Shown here in pieces: positions 33,779 through 43,219 of a stretch of DNA of 64,000 bases (its first letter is position 1; each line of letters opens with the position of its first letter). The notes below the pieces were generated by a model. It had not been told where the DNA came from. It was given only the letters and a program-made list of their open reading frames with translations, and searched no databases. The stretch covers positions 1-64,000 of the forward strand of contig CAJMLH010000004.1 in NCBI GenBank assembly GCA_905214195.1, given 5' to 3'. Both the position numbers and the translations under genes were made by a program. Source of the DNA: an uncultured bacterium (lineage in GTDB: Bacteria; Bacillota; Clostridia; Peptostreptococcales; Anaerovoracaceae).

Positions 33779-35810
33779 ACTGGTGATTTTCGGAGGCACG
33801 GCAGAGGGCCGCATGCTTGCCGAATATTACAAAGACAAAGAGATAGCAGTTACTTTATGCGTTGCTACGGAATATGGAGAAAGCCTGATAGAAAAAGGTC
33901 AAAATATAACTGTAAGAAGCGGCAGGATGACAGAAATTCAGATTAAAGAATTTTTACAAGAACAAGCACCGCAAACAGTTATAGACGCAACTCATCCATA
34001 TGCGGCAGAGGTTACAGACAATATAAAGAATGCCTGTGAACCTCTTAATCTTGAATATGTAAGAGTAGTAAGAGAAAAGGAATCCGATGTGAATTCGGAC
34101 TACAGGATTTTTGACAGCATAGATGAAATTGTCAGATATCTCAATACTGTGGAGGGCAACATTCTTCTTACTACAGGCAGCAAGGAATTGAAATCATATT
34201 CCGGTATCAAGGATAGAGAAAACAGAGTGTTTGTAAGAGTATTGCCTCTTGCTTCTGTGATGAACCATGTGGAAGAACTGGGTTACAAGGGCAGAAATGT
34301 TATTTGCATGCAGGGACCGTTTACCGAAGAGGTAAATATCGCCATGATAAAAATGCTCGATATAAAGTTTCTTGTTACAAAAGATACAGGAATAAGCGGC
34401 GGTTTGCCTGAAAAAATCAGTGCAGCGGCCAAAACAGGCACGCAAGTCCTGATATTAGGTCATCCAAAAGAGCAAGGTTTGACATTAAAGAAATGTAAAC
34501 AGTACATAAATGACAGATTCTGCCTTAAAGGCATTTGTGAGCCGGAAAATGACGAAAAAGAAGAAAAAAAGCCAAGAAAAGTTACGATATTGGGAATGGG
34601 TATGGGCAGTGAAGAAACCATGACGGTTGCAGCACGAAAAACCATAGAGACTGCGGACATTGTAATAGGCGCAGAAAGGCTGCTCCTTTCCGATGCGGTT
34701 AAAGGCAAGAAAACTCACAAAGAAATTATTTCCGAAAAAATAGTTGATTTCATACTTAATCATGATGAATTTGACCATGTAGCGGCAGTGATGTCAGGAG
34801 ATACGGGCTTTTACAGCGGAGCTTCAAAGCTTAAAAATCTTTTGTTAGAAAAAGACGGCATAGAAGTTAAGGTAATACCGGGAATATCTTCTTCAATATA
34901 TTTTTTGAACAAAATAAATATTCCGTGGCAGGATGTAAGCATGAACAGCGCCCATGGAAGAGACTGTAATTTTGTTGCGACGGTCAAGAGAAACGAAAAG
35001 TCTTTTTTCCTTTTGGGAGGACAGATTAAAGCAGAAAACTTTATAAAAATTCTCAGCGAAAACGGCCTTGGATATACTGAAATATTTGTAGGTGAGAACC
35101 TTTCATATGAAAATGAAAAAATTACTTTCGGGATATGTAAAGATATGCTTGATATGAAGTTTGAGCCTCTATCGGTTATATTTGTGAGAAACGAGAAAGC
35201 AGGAGATTTTGTAGTAACAGCAGGCATTGCCGATGAGGATTTTGTAAGAGGAAAAGTCCCGATGACGAAAGAAGAGGTAAGAGCGATAACAGTTTCAAAG
35301 CTGAGACTTACTGAAAATTCCGTTATATACGATATAGGTGCAGGGACAGGGTCTGTGGCTCTTGAATGTGCAGTGCAGAGCTATTTGGGGCATGTATTTG
35401 CAATAGAAAGAAATGAAGAAGGATGTGCCCTTATAGAGACAAACAAGAAATCCATGGGGATTTCCAATGTTACAGTAGTAAAAGGAACAGCTCCCGAGGC
35501 TATGGAAGAACTGCCCGTACCGACTCATGCGTTTATAGGCGGAAGCAGCGGAAACATGAAAGAAATAATCAAGGTGCTGCGAAACAAAAATCCAAATATA
35601 AGGATTGTGGTTAATACCGTTACTGTCGAATCTTTTTCAGATGCCGTATATTTGCTTAATGATGCAGGATATGAGGATATGGATATAGTACAGGTGAACA
35701 TAGCCAAGAACAAAAGAGCAGGAAGATATAATCTGATGACGGCCAATAATCCTGTATGTATTATTTCCTGCGGCGGAAAAACTGCCAAAACCGGAGGAGA
35801 ATCACAATGA
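33771..35810 (+). CDS. cbiJET: Fusion of CbiJ, CbiE and CbiT
   Basis: One 679-residue chain carries three enzymes. Residues 1 to about 255 are cobalt-precorrin-6A reductase CbiJ (IFGGTAEGRMLAEYY, TTGSKELKSY, KDTGISGG). From about 269 there is the C5-methyltransferase CbiE (VTILGMGMGSEETMTVAARK, MSGDTGFYSGA). From about 497 the C15-methyltransferase/decarboxylase CbiT follows (MTKEEVRAITVSKLRL, YDIGAGTGSVALECA). A charged linker (NDEKEEKKPRK) separates the first two. CbiET fusions are common as CobL; addition of CbiJ in front is less usual. All motifs look intact. Confidence 0.92.
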   Translation: MNKLVIFGGTAEGRMLAEYYKDKEIAVTLCVATEYGESLIEKGQNITVRSGRMTEIQIKEFLQEQAPQTVIDATHPYAAEVTDNIKNACEPLNLEYVRVVREKESDVNSDYRIFDSIDEIVRYLNTVEGNILLTTGSKELKSYSGIKDRENRVFVRVLPLASVMNHVEELGYKGRNVICMQGPFTEEVNIAMIKMLDIKFLVTKDTGISGGLPEKISAAAKTGTQVLILGHPKEQGLTLKKCKQYINDRFCLKGICEPENDEKEEKKPRKVTILGMGMGSEETMTVAARKTIETADIVIGAERLLLSDAVKGKKTHKEIISEKIVDFILNHDEFDHVAAVMSGDTGFYSGASKLKNLLLEKDGIEVKVIPGISSSIYFLNKINIPWQDVSMNSAHGRDCNFVATVKRNEKSFFLLGGQIKAENFIKILSENGLGYTEIFVGENLSYENEKITFGICKDMLDMKFEPLSVIFVRNEKAGDFVVTAGIADEDFVRGKVPMTKEEVRAITVSKLRLTENSVIYDIGAGTGSVALECAVQSYLGHVFAIERNEEGCALIETNKKSMGISNVTVVKGTAPEAMEELPVPTHAFIGGSSGNMKEIIKVLRNKNPNIRIVVNTVTVESFSDAVYLLNDAGYEDMDIVQVNIAKNKRAGRYNLMTANNPVCIISCGGKTAKTGGESQ

Positions 35811-37192
35811 AAAACAGAGCATTGATGTTTGCAGCCCCGGCCAGCGGAAGCGGTAAAACACTCATAACTTGCGGTATGCTTAAGCTGCTTAAAAACAGAG
35901 GACTTAAACCGGCATCTTTCAAATGCGGACCTGATTATATAGATCCAATGTTTCACAAGACAGTGATAGGTGTAGATGCTTCCAATATTGACCTTTTTTT
36001 CTGTGACAATAAAACTGCCGCATATTTGTTTAAAGAGAATTCCAAAGGCTTTGATATATCAGTTGCAGAAGGTGTCATGGGTTATTATGACGGCATGAGC
36101 GTAAATTCCACCGCAGCATCTTCTTATGAGGTAGCAAGGACGCTTGGATTGCCTGTAATAATGGTGATAAACAGCAGAGGACAAAGTATTTCTTCTCTTG
36201 CGGTGCTTAAAGGAATGGCGGAATTTAAAAAAGACAGTAATATAAAAGGGGTTATTTTCAACAATATGTCCAAGCATGTATATGATGCTTTAAAAAACGA
36301 AGTAAAAGAAGTTACAGGCATAGAGCCTCTTGGATATTTACCGAAGTGCAGCGAGCTTTCAATAGAAAGCCGTCATCTGGGTCTTGTTACGCCTGAAGAG
36401 ATAGATGACCTCAGCGGCAAGCTTGACAGATTGGCAAAGCTTATGGAAGAGACGATTGATATTGAAAAAATACTTGAGATTTCTTATGGCTATGATTTCC
36501 CGAGTGCGGAAGAAATCAGCGTTTGCAAGGTACAGGGCAGTCCGAAGATAGCAGTGGCTCGTGACGAAGCATTTTGCTTTTATTACAGAGACAATCTTTC
36601 TCTTTTAAAAAGAATGGGTGCAGAAATAGTGGAATTTTCGCCTATTCATGATGAGAAACTTCCGGACGGTACAGACGGTGTGATTTTGGGTGGAGGATAT
36701 CCGGAACTTTATTGCGATGCCTTGTTTTCAAATAAGACTATGACAGAAGATATAAAGAGAAAACTTGATAATGGAATGCCGTGTATGGCAGAATGTGGCG
36801 GGTTCATGTATCTCCACGAAGAAATGGAAGATATGAAAGGTAATGTTTACAAAGCTGTAGGACATATACAAGGTAAGGCTTTTAAGACAGACAGCCTCAG
36901 AAGATTTGGATATATAAATTTAAAATCTAAGATAAATTCAAATCTTGTAAAACAGGGAGAAACTATCAAGGCTCATGAATTCCATTATTTTGACAGCGAT
37001 AATTGCGGAAGTGGTTTCAAAGCAGTAAAGCCTGTAACAGGCAGAAGCTGGGAATGTGTAAATACCGGAGAAAACAGCATAATGGGATTCCCTCATCTGT
37101 TCTATTATTCCAATACGAAAATAGCAGAGCGGTTTCTCGAAGCTGCCGTAAAATACAGGGAAGGAGACAAAAAAGTATGGCAAAAGCTATAA
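35807..37192 (+). CDS. cbiA: Cobyrinate a,c-diamide synthase CbiA
   Basis: The 461-residue enzyme amidates side chains a and c using ATP and glutamine. The P-loop AAPASGSGKTLITCGML and KCGPDYIDPMFH form the ATPase half; the glutamine-amidotransferase half has GVILGGGYPELY and the catalytic cysteine in MAECGGFMYL (about residue 330). ATG 35807 overlaps the stop of the preceding gene (ATGA) and follows GGAGGAGA. The ATG 51 bases earlier has no ribosome site. Confidence 0.94.
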   Translation: MKNRALMFAAPASGSGKTLITCGMLKLLKNRGLKPASFKCGPDYIDPMFHKTVIGVDASNIDLFFCDNKTAAYLFKENSKGFDISVAEGVMGYYDGMSVNSTAASSYEVARTLGLPVIMVINSRGQSISSLAVLKGMAEFKKDSNIKGVIFNNMSKHVYDALKNEVKEVTGIEPLGYLPKCSELSIESRHLGLVTPEEIDDLSGKLDRLAKLMEETIDIEKILEISYGYDFPSAEEISVCKVQGSPKIAVARDEAFCFYYRDNLSLLKRMGAEIVEFSPIHDEKLPDGTDGVILGGGYPELYCDALFSNKTMTEDIKRKLDNGMPCMAECGGFMYLHEEMEDMKGNVYKAVGHIQGKAFKTDSLRRFGYINLKSKINSNLVKQGETIKAHEFHYFDSDNCGSGFKAVKPVTGRSWECVNTGENSIMGFPHLFYYSNTKIAERFLEAAVKYREGDKKVWQKL

Positions 37193-38691
37193 TGATACAG
37201 GGAACTATGTCAAATGCAGGCAAAAGTCTTATAGCAGGAGGTCTTTGCCGAATATTCGCACAGGACGGATATAAGGTTGCTCCTTTTAAATCGCAGAACA
37301 TGGCTCTTAATTCATTTATTACAGAAGACGGACTTGAAATGGGAAGAGCACAGGTTATGCAGGCTGAGGCAGCAGGAATAAAACCATCTGTACTTATGAA
37401 CCCTATACTGCTCAAGCCTACCAACGATACAGGCTCTCAAATAATAGTCATGGGCGAGGTAGGGGGCAATATGAGTGCAAAAGAGTATTTTGAATACAAA
37501 AAAACTCTAAGACCTAAGGTGGAGCAGGCATATGAAGAACTTTCGTCAAAGTATGACATAATAGTTATAGAGGGAGCAGGAAGCCCCGCCGAGATAAATC
37601 TCAAAGACGAGGATATAGTTAACATGGGAATGGCAAAACTGGCAAAAGCACCTGTCCTTTTGGTCGGCGATGTAGACAGGGGCGGAGTGTTTGCACAGCT
37701 TTACGGTACTGTTAAACTCCTTGATGAAGATGAAAGAAACATGATAAAGGGAATTATAATAAACAAGTTCAGAGGTGACAAAACTATTTTAGAACCGGGA
37801 GTGAGGAAAATTGAAGAATTGCTTGATATACCGTCTGTGGGAATTGCTCCGTATGCTGATGTTGATATAGATGATGAGGACAGCCTCAGCGAGCGGCTTA
37901 CAGATAATAAAGCAAGCCTTATAGATATAGCAGTTATACGACTTCCGAGACTTTCCAATTTTACTGATTTTAATGTGTTTGAGCGTTTTGACGGAGTATC
38001 TGTAAGATATGTATCGAAAGTAAGTCAGCTTAAAAATCCGGACATGATAATTATTCCGGGAACGAAAAATACCATGGCAGACCTTGAGTGGATGAGGCAA
38101 AACGGCCTTGAGGCTTCAGTAATAAAACATGCTTCATCAGGTAAGCCGGTATTTGGTATATGCGGAGGGTATCAGATGCTCGGAACGCAAATAGAAGACC
38201 CTTTCGGTGTTGAAGAGGGAGGAAGTATCAGCGGTATGAATCTTCTTCCCATAAAAACGATTTTTCATGAGGAAAAGCACAGGACAAGAGTTAAGGGGAA
38301 GATAAGCAGCTCTTTGAAAGGCAGTGTTTTTGCAGAACTTGACGGTATGAGCATAGAGGGATATGAAATACATATGGGAGAGACTTCTTCACTTGACGAG
38401 GGGCTTTCACGCATGTGCAGTATAAAGGCTTTTGAAGCAGATGAATATATTCTTGACGGCTACCATAAAGACAATGTATTTGGAACATATGTCCATGGAA
38501 TATTTGAAACACCGGAGATAGCGGAAACTATAGTAAAAAGTCTTGCAGAGAAAAAAGGCGTTGATGCAGGATGTATAGGCAAACTTTCTGCCGCAGAATA
38601 TAAAGAAATGCAGTACGACAAGTTGGCGGACATTCTTAGAGAAAATCTTGACATGGATAAGATTTATGAAATATTGGAGGCCGGAATATGA
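37177..38691 (+). CDS. cobQ: Cobyric acid synthase CobQ
   Basis: CobQ amidates side chains b, d, e and g. The 504-residue protein starts AKAIMIQGTMSNAGKSLIAG and has QNMALNSFITEDGLEMGRAQ, EGAGSPAEINLKD, VGDVDRGGVFAQLYG, and the amidotransferase nucleophile in GICGGYQMLG (about residue 330). AAGGAGA lies 9 bases upstream of ATG 37177; the gene starts within the end of cbiA. Confidence 0.96.
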   Translation: MAKAIMIQGTMSNAGKSLIAGGLCRIFAQDGYKVAPFKSQNMALNSFITEDGLEMGRAQVMQAEAAGIKPSVLMNPILLKPTNDTGSQIIVMGEVGGNMSAKEYFEYKKTLRPKVEQAYEELSSKYDIIVIEGAGSPAEINLKDEDIVNMGMAKLAKAPVLLVGDVDRGGVFAQLYGTVKLLDEDERNMIKGIIINKFRGDKTILEPGVRKIEELLDIPSVGIAPYADVDIDDEDSLSERLTDNKASLIDIAVIRLPRLSNFTDFNVFERFDGVSVRYVSKVSQLKNPDMIIIPGTKNTMADLEWMRQNGLEASVIKHASSGKPVFGICGGYQMLGTQIEDPFGVEEGGSISGMNLLPIKTIFHEEKHRTRVKGKISSSLKGSVFAELDGMSIEGYEIHMGETSSLDEGLSRMCSIKAFEADEYILDGYHKDNVFGTYVHGIFETPEIAETIVKSLAEKKGVDAGCIGKLSAAEYKEMQYDKLADILRENLDMDKIYEILEAGI

Positions 38692-39344
38692 AAGAGATAA
38701 TGAAAATATCTCCTGCTGAGATTGAAAAGAAAAGCTTTGAAATCATAACGGAAGAGCTTGGAAACAGACAGTTAGATCCCCAAAAGGAGCCTGTTATAAA
38801 AAGAGTTATTCATACAACTGCGGATTTTGAATATGCAGACAGCTTATATTTTTCACCGGAAGTCATTGAAAAAGCAAAGGACGCTTTATCCAAAGGAGCA
38901 ATTATAGTTACAGATACCAAGATGGCGATGGCAGGTATAAATAAAAAGGTAGTTGCAGGGCTTGGAGGAAGAGTAGAATGTTTTATTGCAGACGATGATG
39001 TCGCAAAGGCTGCAAAAACAAGCGGAAGTACAAGAGCCGCCGCATCTGTTGATAAAGCGGCAAAACTCTGCAAGGAAGAGGGACTGAGACTTGTATACGC
39101 TGTTGGAAATGCGCCCACAGCTCTTATAAGGCTGAGAGAATTGATGGATGAGGGAAAGATAGCTCCGGAGCTTATTGTCGGCGTACCTGTAGGCTTTGTC
39201 AATGTGGTTCAGTCAAAGGAGCTTATAATAGAATCGGGGTGCAGCTGTATTGTTGCAAGAGGAAGAAAGGGCGGAAGCAATGTTGCTGCCTGCATAATCA
39301 ACGCTCTTTTGTATGAAATAGATAAAAGCAGAGGGGAAAAGTAA
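38688..39344 (+). CDS. cbiC: Cobalt-precorrin-8 methylmutase CbiC
   Basis: CbiC moves the methyl group from C11 to C12 to give cobyrinic acid. The 218-residue protein shows ISPAEIEKKSFEIITEEL, VIKRVIHTTADFEYADSL with the catalytic histidine, and VGVPVGFVNVVQSKELI with RGRKGGSNVAACIINALL. It overlaps cobQ by 4 bases and ends the biosynthetic operon. No clear terminator is visible; the second riboswitch promoter begins 60 bases on. Confidence 0.95.
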   Translation: MKEIMKISPAEIEKKSFEIITEELGNRQLDPQKEPVIKRVIHTTADFEYADSLYFSPEVIEKAKDALSKGAIIVTDTKMAMAGINKKVVAGLGGRVECFIADDDVAKAAKTSGSTRAAASVDKAAKLCKEEGLRLVYAVGNAPTALIRLRELMDEGKIAPELIVGVPVGFVNVVQSKELIIESGCSCIVARGRKGGSNVAACIINALLYEIDKSRGEK

Positions 39345-39406
39345 CTTGGGCAAGGCAGCATATAACAAGTTAAGTAGGCAGAGAACTTCAATTTCCCAAA
39401 ACGATA

Positions 39407-39435
39407 TTGACAAAGAAATTTTAGTAGGATAAGAT
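39407..39435 (+). promoter_or_regulatory. Promoter of the cobalamin uptake operon
   Basis: TTGACA at 39407-39412 and TAAGAT at 39430-39435 are spaced by 17 bases immediately upstream of the second cobalamin riboswitch. Confidence 0.6.
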
Positions 39436-39454
39436 ATATATAATTTGATAATAT

Positions 39455-39622
39455 GAACACAGGTCATCTCGGAAGCCGGTGAAATGCCGGCACTGTGTCT
39501 CAGCAACCGTGATATCTGCTAAGGAACAGGTCTGACAGCCTCAGACTGGCCACTGGAGCATTTTGCACCGGGAAGGCGTCCCAATATGCTAAAGGATTAA
39601 GTCGGTAGACCTGATTTGTGTT
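39455..39622 (+). ncRNA. Cobalamin riboswitch 2
   Basis: Boxes in order: CATCTCGGAAGCCGGTGAAA, CTCAGCAACCGTGATATC, the B12-box element TGGCCACTGGAGC (39547-39559), CCGGGAAGG (39569-39577) and AAGTCGGTAGACCTG (39599-39613). ACACAGGTC at the 5' end can close with GACCTGATTTGTGT at the 3' end. The second riboswitch shows that the following surface proteins and importer belong to the cobalamin regulon. Confidence 0.93.
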
Positions 39623-39636
39623 TGATTTACGGTCTT

Positions 39637-39763
39637 CTGAGATTAGACGGGTGATTTATAAAAGATATTTAGGATAACTTAATTCTTGATAATTGCAAAG
39701 GATTTGAGGATTTTAAGTTTTCTGTATCTGAATTTAAACATCTCGGAAGCGAGATGTTTTTTT
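39637..39763 (+). terminator. Riboswitch 2 expression platform
   Basis: AACATCTC (39737-39744) pairs with GAGATGTT (39751-39758), followed by seven T to 39763: an intrinsic terminator 60 bases before the first coding start. CTGAGAT (39637-39643) can pair with ATCTCGG (39740-39746) as antiterminator. The 5' arm and loop, CATCTCGGAAGC (39739-39750), exactly repeat 12 bases at the 5' end of the riboswitch (39465-39476). Confidence 0.75.
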
Positions 39764-39823
39764 ATTGCTTTGTTTCAGATGTACTTAAAGAGCAGAATGT
39801 ATACAAAACAAAAGGAGAAAAAA

Positions 39824-40921
39824 ATGAGAAAGACAGGGAAAAAATTATTGACTGTATTACTTGCGCTTACCATGGTTTTATGTGTAGGCACATCAGCATT
39901 TGCAAGCGTTGACACGATTTCTGACGGCGAATATAAGGCAGAAATGGCTACCGGTGAAAAGATGTTCAAAGTTGTTGATTGTAAGCTTACTGTGAAAGAC
40001 GGCAAGGCACAGGCAGAAATTCTGCTGAGCGGAAGCAGTTACTATGCATTGGTTCCGGGAACAGAAGAGGAGGCTCTTGCCGACTACAATGCTAAGGATG
40101 AAAGTAAATGGATAAAACCGGACGGAGAAAGAGAATACATAACTCAAAACGGTGAAACTAAAACAGGCAGAGTATATACAATACCTGTTGAATCATTTGA
40201 CAAGCCTATTCACCTCGTTTCTGTTTCGGAAAAATATTATAATCAGGGAAATACAGAGAAGATGTTCTATCCAAGGACTCTTATCCTTGAAGGGAAATAC
40301 GACATTAAAGCCGATACGGGTGAAAAGATGTTTAAAGTTGTAAATTGCAGTCTCAGTGTAAAAGACGGCAAATTAAGTGCAGAAGTTCTTCTGAGCAGTA
40401 CAGGGTATTACGCACTGTTTATAGGCACCAAGGAAGAAGCGGCAGCATCCTATGAAGCTAAAGACGAAAGCAAGTGGATAAAGCCGAGCGGAGAAAAAGA
40501 ATACATAAGTGAAAGCGGTGAAACTAAAACAGGCAGAGTGTATACAATACCCCTTGAATCCATTGATAATACTGTTGAGCTTATTTCCGTTTCAGAAAAG
40601 TATTATAATCAGGGAAATATAGAGAAGATGTTTTATGAGCGCAGCATTACGATGGTTGAAGATACGATGAAAGCAATATCACTTGATTTGATACCTGTTT
40701 CAGATGAAAATACAGGAAACACAGGAACAGAAAATCAGGGAAATAATAATGACGGACAAAATAATCAGACCGGCGGCAGTGAAAACAACACAAATACAGA
40801 TAAGGCAGATGCTTTAGTACCTGAGACCGGTGATAATTCCAATTTCGCTTCATCATTTTCACTTATGGTGGCAGCGGCTGTTTTGTCAGCAGTATTTATG
40901 AAAAAAAGAAAAAATGCTTAA
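39824..40921 (+). CDS. Wall-anchored surface protein with two tandem domains, cobalamin-regulated
   Basis: The 365-residue protein has a signal peptide (LLTVLLALTMVLCVGTSAFA), two repeats of about 112 residues with near-identical blocks (TGEKMFKVV, KDESKWIKP, SGETKTGRVYTIP, SVSEKYYNQGN), an Asn/Gly/Thr-rich spacer and a C-terminal VPETGDN sorting signal, hydrophobic helix and KKRKN tail. The domain resembles the small surface domains found beside iron and tetrapyrrole ABC transporters in clostridia, comparable in layout to NEAT relays, though no NEAT YxxxY signature is seen. Riboswitch control and BtuFCD-type neighbours suggest corrinoid capture. AAAGGAG precedes ATG 39824. Confidence 0.7.
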   Translation: MRKTGKKLLTVLLALTMVLCVGTSAFASVDTISDGEYKAEMATGEKMFKVVDCKLTVKDGKAQAEILLSGSSYYALVPGTEEEALADYNAKDESKWIKPDGEREYITQNGETKTGRVYTIPVESFDKPIHLVSVSEKYYNQGNTEKMFYPRTLILEGKYDIKADTGEKMFKVVNCSLSVKDGKLSAEVLLSSTGYYALFIGTKEEAAASYEAKDESKWIKPSGEKEYISESGETKTGRVYTIPLESIDNTVELISVSEKYYNQGNIEKMFYERSITMVEDTMKAISLDLIPVSDENTGNTGTENQGNNNDGQNNQTGGSENNTNTDKADALVPETGDNSNFASSFSLMVAAAVLSAVFMKKRKNA

Positions 40922-40942
40922 GGTTTTGTCAGGGGAAACATT

Positions 40943-42037
40943 ATGAAAAAGATAATCGCATGTTTGCTATCATTGATTATGATTTTCGGAACTACAGCCG
41001 CAGTATATGCGGCTGTTCCTGCCGACGGCAGTTATTCTGTTTCGGTAAGCCTTGAGGGAGGAACAGGAAGAGTAAAGATAAAATCTCCTTGCTCGCTGAC
41101 GGTTAGAGACGGCAAGATGACTGCCAAAGTTGTATGGGGCAGCTCCAATTATACATGGATGAAAGTAGGAGGGGTTACATATAACAACGAGAACAGCGGA
41201 GGAAATTCCACTTTTACAATACCTGTTTCATCATTGGACTCACCGATAAGTGTAAGTGCAGAGACAACGGCAATGAGTGAACCTCATGTAATAGATTATG
41301 TTCTTACTTTCAGTTCCGCAGGTGTTGATATGAAAGGTGAAAGCACTGAGAATAACTCTTCGGGAAGTGTTTCGTCTCAAACCCAGTCCGGTAATAAAAA
41401 CGATGGCGGCAATCAACCATCAGCAGACAGTAATGAGGACGATAAGAGTTCTGAAGAAACAGAACAAGAAAGAGAATACTCAAACTCAATCTCAGTTATA
41501 AATACAATGAGCAGAGCAACAAGCGTAAGTGCGGAAATGCTCTCAGACTTTAAAGGAAAAACGATGCATCTTGTAACATCGGCAGGAAGTGTGGATTTTG
41601 ATGAAGAGGCACTTTCTTACATAGCCGGGAACGCTACCGGAAGTATAACTTTGACTATGAGTGATGTTACCGAAAAATACAAGGATGAAAAATATAACCT
41701 TGCAGTGGAGCTTTCACTTAAAGATGAAGAAGAAAATAAGCTATTTACATCGGCGGGAGTCGGCAAAGCAACAGTTTCACTGAATTATGAAAAAGAAGTG
41801 AAAAATAAAAAAAATGTGAAAGTATATAAGCTCACCGATGACGGAAAGGAACAGGTAGAGTCATCCTACAGCGAAAAAACAGGCACTGTAACATTTGAAA
41901 CAGACAGCTTTGCAACATATGCAGTTTGTGAAAAGGCAGGAACGGCTACAAAGGTAATTGCAGTATCAGCAGTAGTATTGACAATCGTTGCTGTATGTAT
42001 AACTGCAGCAGTTAAGAAGAAAAAGAAAAAGTCGTAG
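40943..42037 (+). CDS. Membrane-anchored surface protein with related N-terminal domain
   Basis: A signal peptide (LLSLIMIFGTTAAVYAA) is followed by a domain of about 110 residues (DGSYSVSVSLEGGTGRVKI, SPCSLTVRDGKMTAKVVWGS, STFTIPVSSLDSPI, TTAMSEPHVIDYVLTF). It shares the LTV-DGK-x-x-A pattern and the closing IPVxSLD strand with the preceding protein. A Ser/Gln/Asn-rich linker, a second beta-rich domain (about 185-325), a C-terminal helix and a run of six lysines follow; no sortase motif is seen. It is probably held in the membrane and may pass ligand from the wall protein to the lipoprotein. Confidence 0.65.
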   Translation: MKKIIACLLSLIMIFGTTAAVYAAVPADGSYSVSVSLEGGTGRVKIKSPCSLTVRDGKMTAKVVWGSSNYTWMKVGGVTYNNENSGGNSTFTIPVSSLDSPISVSAETTAMSEPHVIDYVLTFSSAGVDMKGESTENNSSGSVSSQTQSGNKNDGGNQPSADSNEDDKSSEETEQEREYSNSISVINTMSRATSVSAEMLSDFKGKTMHLVTSAGSVDFDEEALSYIAGNATGSITLTMSDVTEKYKDEKYNLAVELSLKDEEENKLFTSAGVGKATVSLNYEKEVKNKKNVKVYKLTDDGKEQVESSYSEKTGTVTFETDSFATYAVCEKAGTATKVIAVSAVVLTIVAVCITAAVKKKKKKS

Positions 42038-42054
42038 AAAGTACGGAAAATGTT

Positions 42055-43206
42055 ATGAAAACAAAACTTAAATTTTTAATATTTGCGCTATTAACTATAG
42101 CCGTGGTAATGATGAGCGGTTGTAGTTCGGGAGAAGATTCGAAAGACGATGTACCGAAGATAGACGGCCTTAAATATAAGGATAAGACAGAATTGAAATA
42201 TGCCACACAGTTTCAGATATACAATTATGAAAGGGGTTATTCATATATAAAGATAGCTGACGGCGAAGATGTTCTTATCGTGCCGGAGGGAGAAGAAGCA
42301 CCTGAAAAGCTTGACGAGGGCATCGTGGTTCTTAAACAGCCTCTCGATAAAGTTTATATGGCGGCAACATCGGCAATGTCTCTTGTAACTGCGGTGGATG
42401 GGCTTGACAATATAAAATTTTCAAGTCTTGAAGCTGACGGATGGTATATAAGCGAGGCTGCCGATGCCATGAACAGCGGCGCAATAAAGTATGCGGGAAA
42501 ATATAACACTCCGGATTACGAAATGCTTATGGGTGAAGACTGTGACCTTGCAGTTGAATCTACTATGATTTTGCATAATCCCGAGGTTAAAGAAAAAATG
42601 GAGGAGCTTGGTATTAAAGTTGTAATCGAGCGCTCCAGTTACGAAACTCATCCCCTTGGCAGAACTGAATGGATGAAATTCTATGGAGTTCTTCTTGGAA
42701 AACAGAAAGAAGCAGAAGAAGCTTTTGAAAGAGAAGTAGCAGTTATGGATAAGCTTGCAGACATAGAAAATACAGGGAAGACAGTTGCATTTTTCTATAT
42801 AAATTCTTCGGGCGGCGTCGTGACAAGAAAATCCGATGATTATGTATCAAAGATGATTTCCATAGCAGGGGGAAATTATATTTTTGAAAATTTAGGAGAC
42901 CCTGAGAAAAAAACATCTACTGTAAATATGCAGATGGAGGAGTTTTATGCTTCGGCCAAGGATGCAGATTATATTTTTTACAACAGCAGCATTGTTTCAG
43001 AGGTAAATTCTATTGAAGAGCTTACAGATTTGAGTCCTGTTCTTGCCGACTTTAAGGCGGTAAAAAATGGAAATGTCTGGTGTACAGGCAAAAATCTTTT
43101 TCAGGAGACAGATAAGCTTGGAAGTGTGATAAACGATATGCATACTATATTGACTTCCGATGACGAAAATTTGGATAAATTAGATTATTTCTTTAAGGTA
43201 AAGTAA
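42055..43206 (+). CDS. btuF: ABC transporter substrate-binding lipoprotein, BtuF/FepB class
   Basis: The 383-residue protein has a lipoprotein signal ending VVMMSGCSS, so the mature form starts at a lipid-modified Cys near residue 23. The body is a two-lobed periplasmic-binding fold of the BtuF/FhuD/FepB class, with LDKVYMAATSAMSLVTAVDGL and the middle helix linker. The binding specificity of this class cannot be read from sequence; riboswitch 2 control argues for corrinoids. The gene is followed at 13 bases by the permease. Confidence 0.8.
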   Translation: MKTKLKFLIFALLTIAVVMMSGCSSGEDSKDDVPKIDGLKYKDKTELKYATQFQIYNYERGYSYIKIADGEDVLIVPEGEEAPEKLDEGIVVLKQPLDKVYMAATSAMSLVTAVDGLDNIKFSSLEADGWYISEAADAMNSGAIKYAGKYNTPDYEMLMGEDCDLAVESTMILHNPEVKEKMEELGIKVVIERSSYETHPLGRTEWMKFYGVLLGKQKEAEEAFEREVAVMDKLADIENTGKTVAFFYINSSGGVVTRKSDDYVSKMISIAGGNYIFENLGDPEKKTSTVNMQMEEFYASAKDADYIFYNSSIVSEVNSIEELTDLSPVLADFKAVKNGNVWCTGKNLFQETDKLGSVINDMHTILTSDDENLDKLDYFFKVK

Positions 43207-43219
43207 GAGGACGGCTTTA

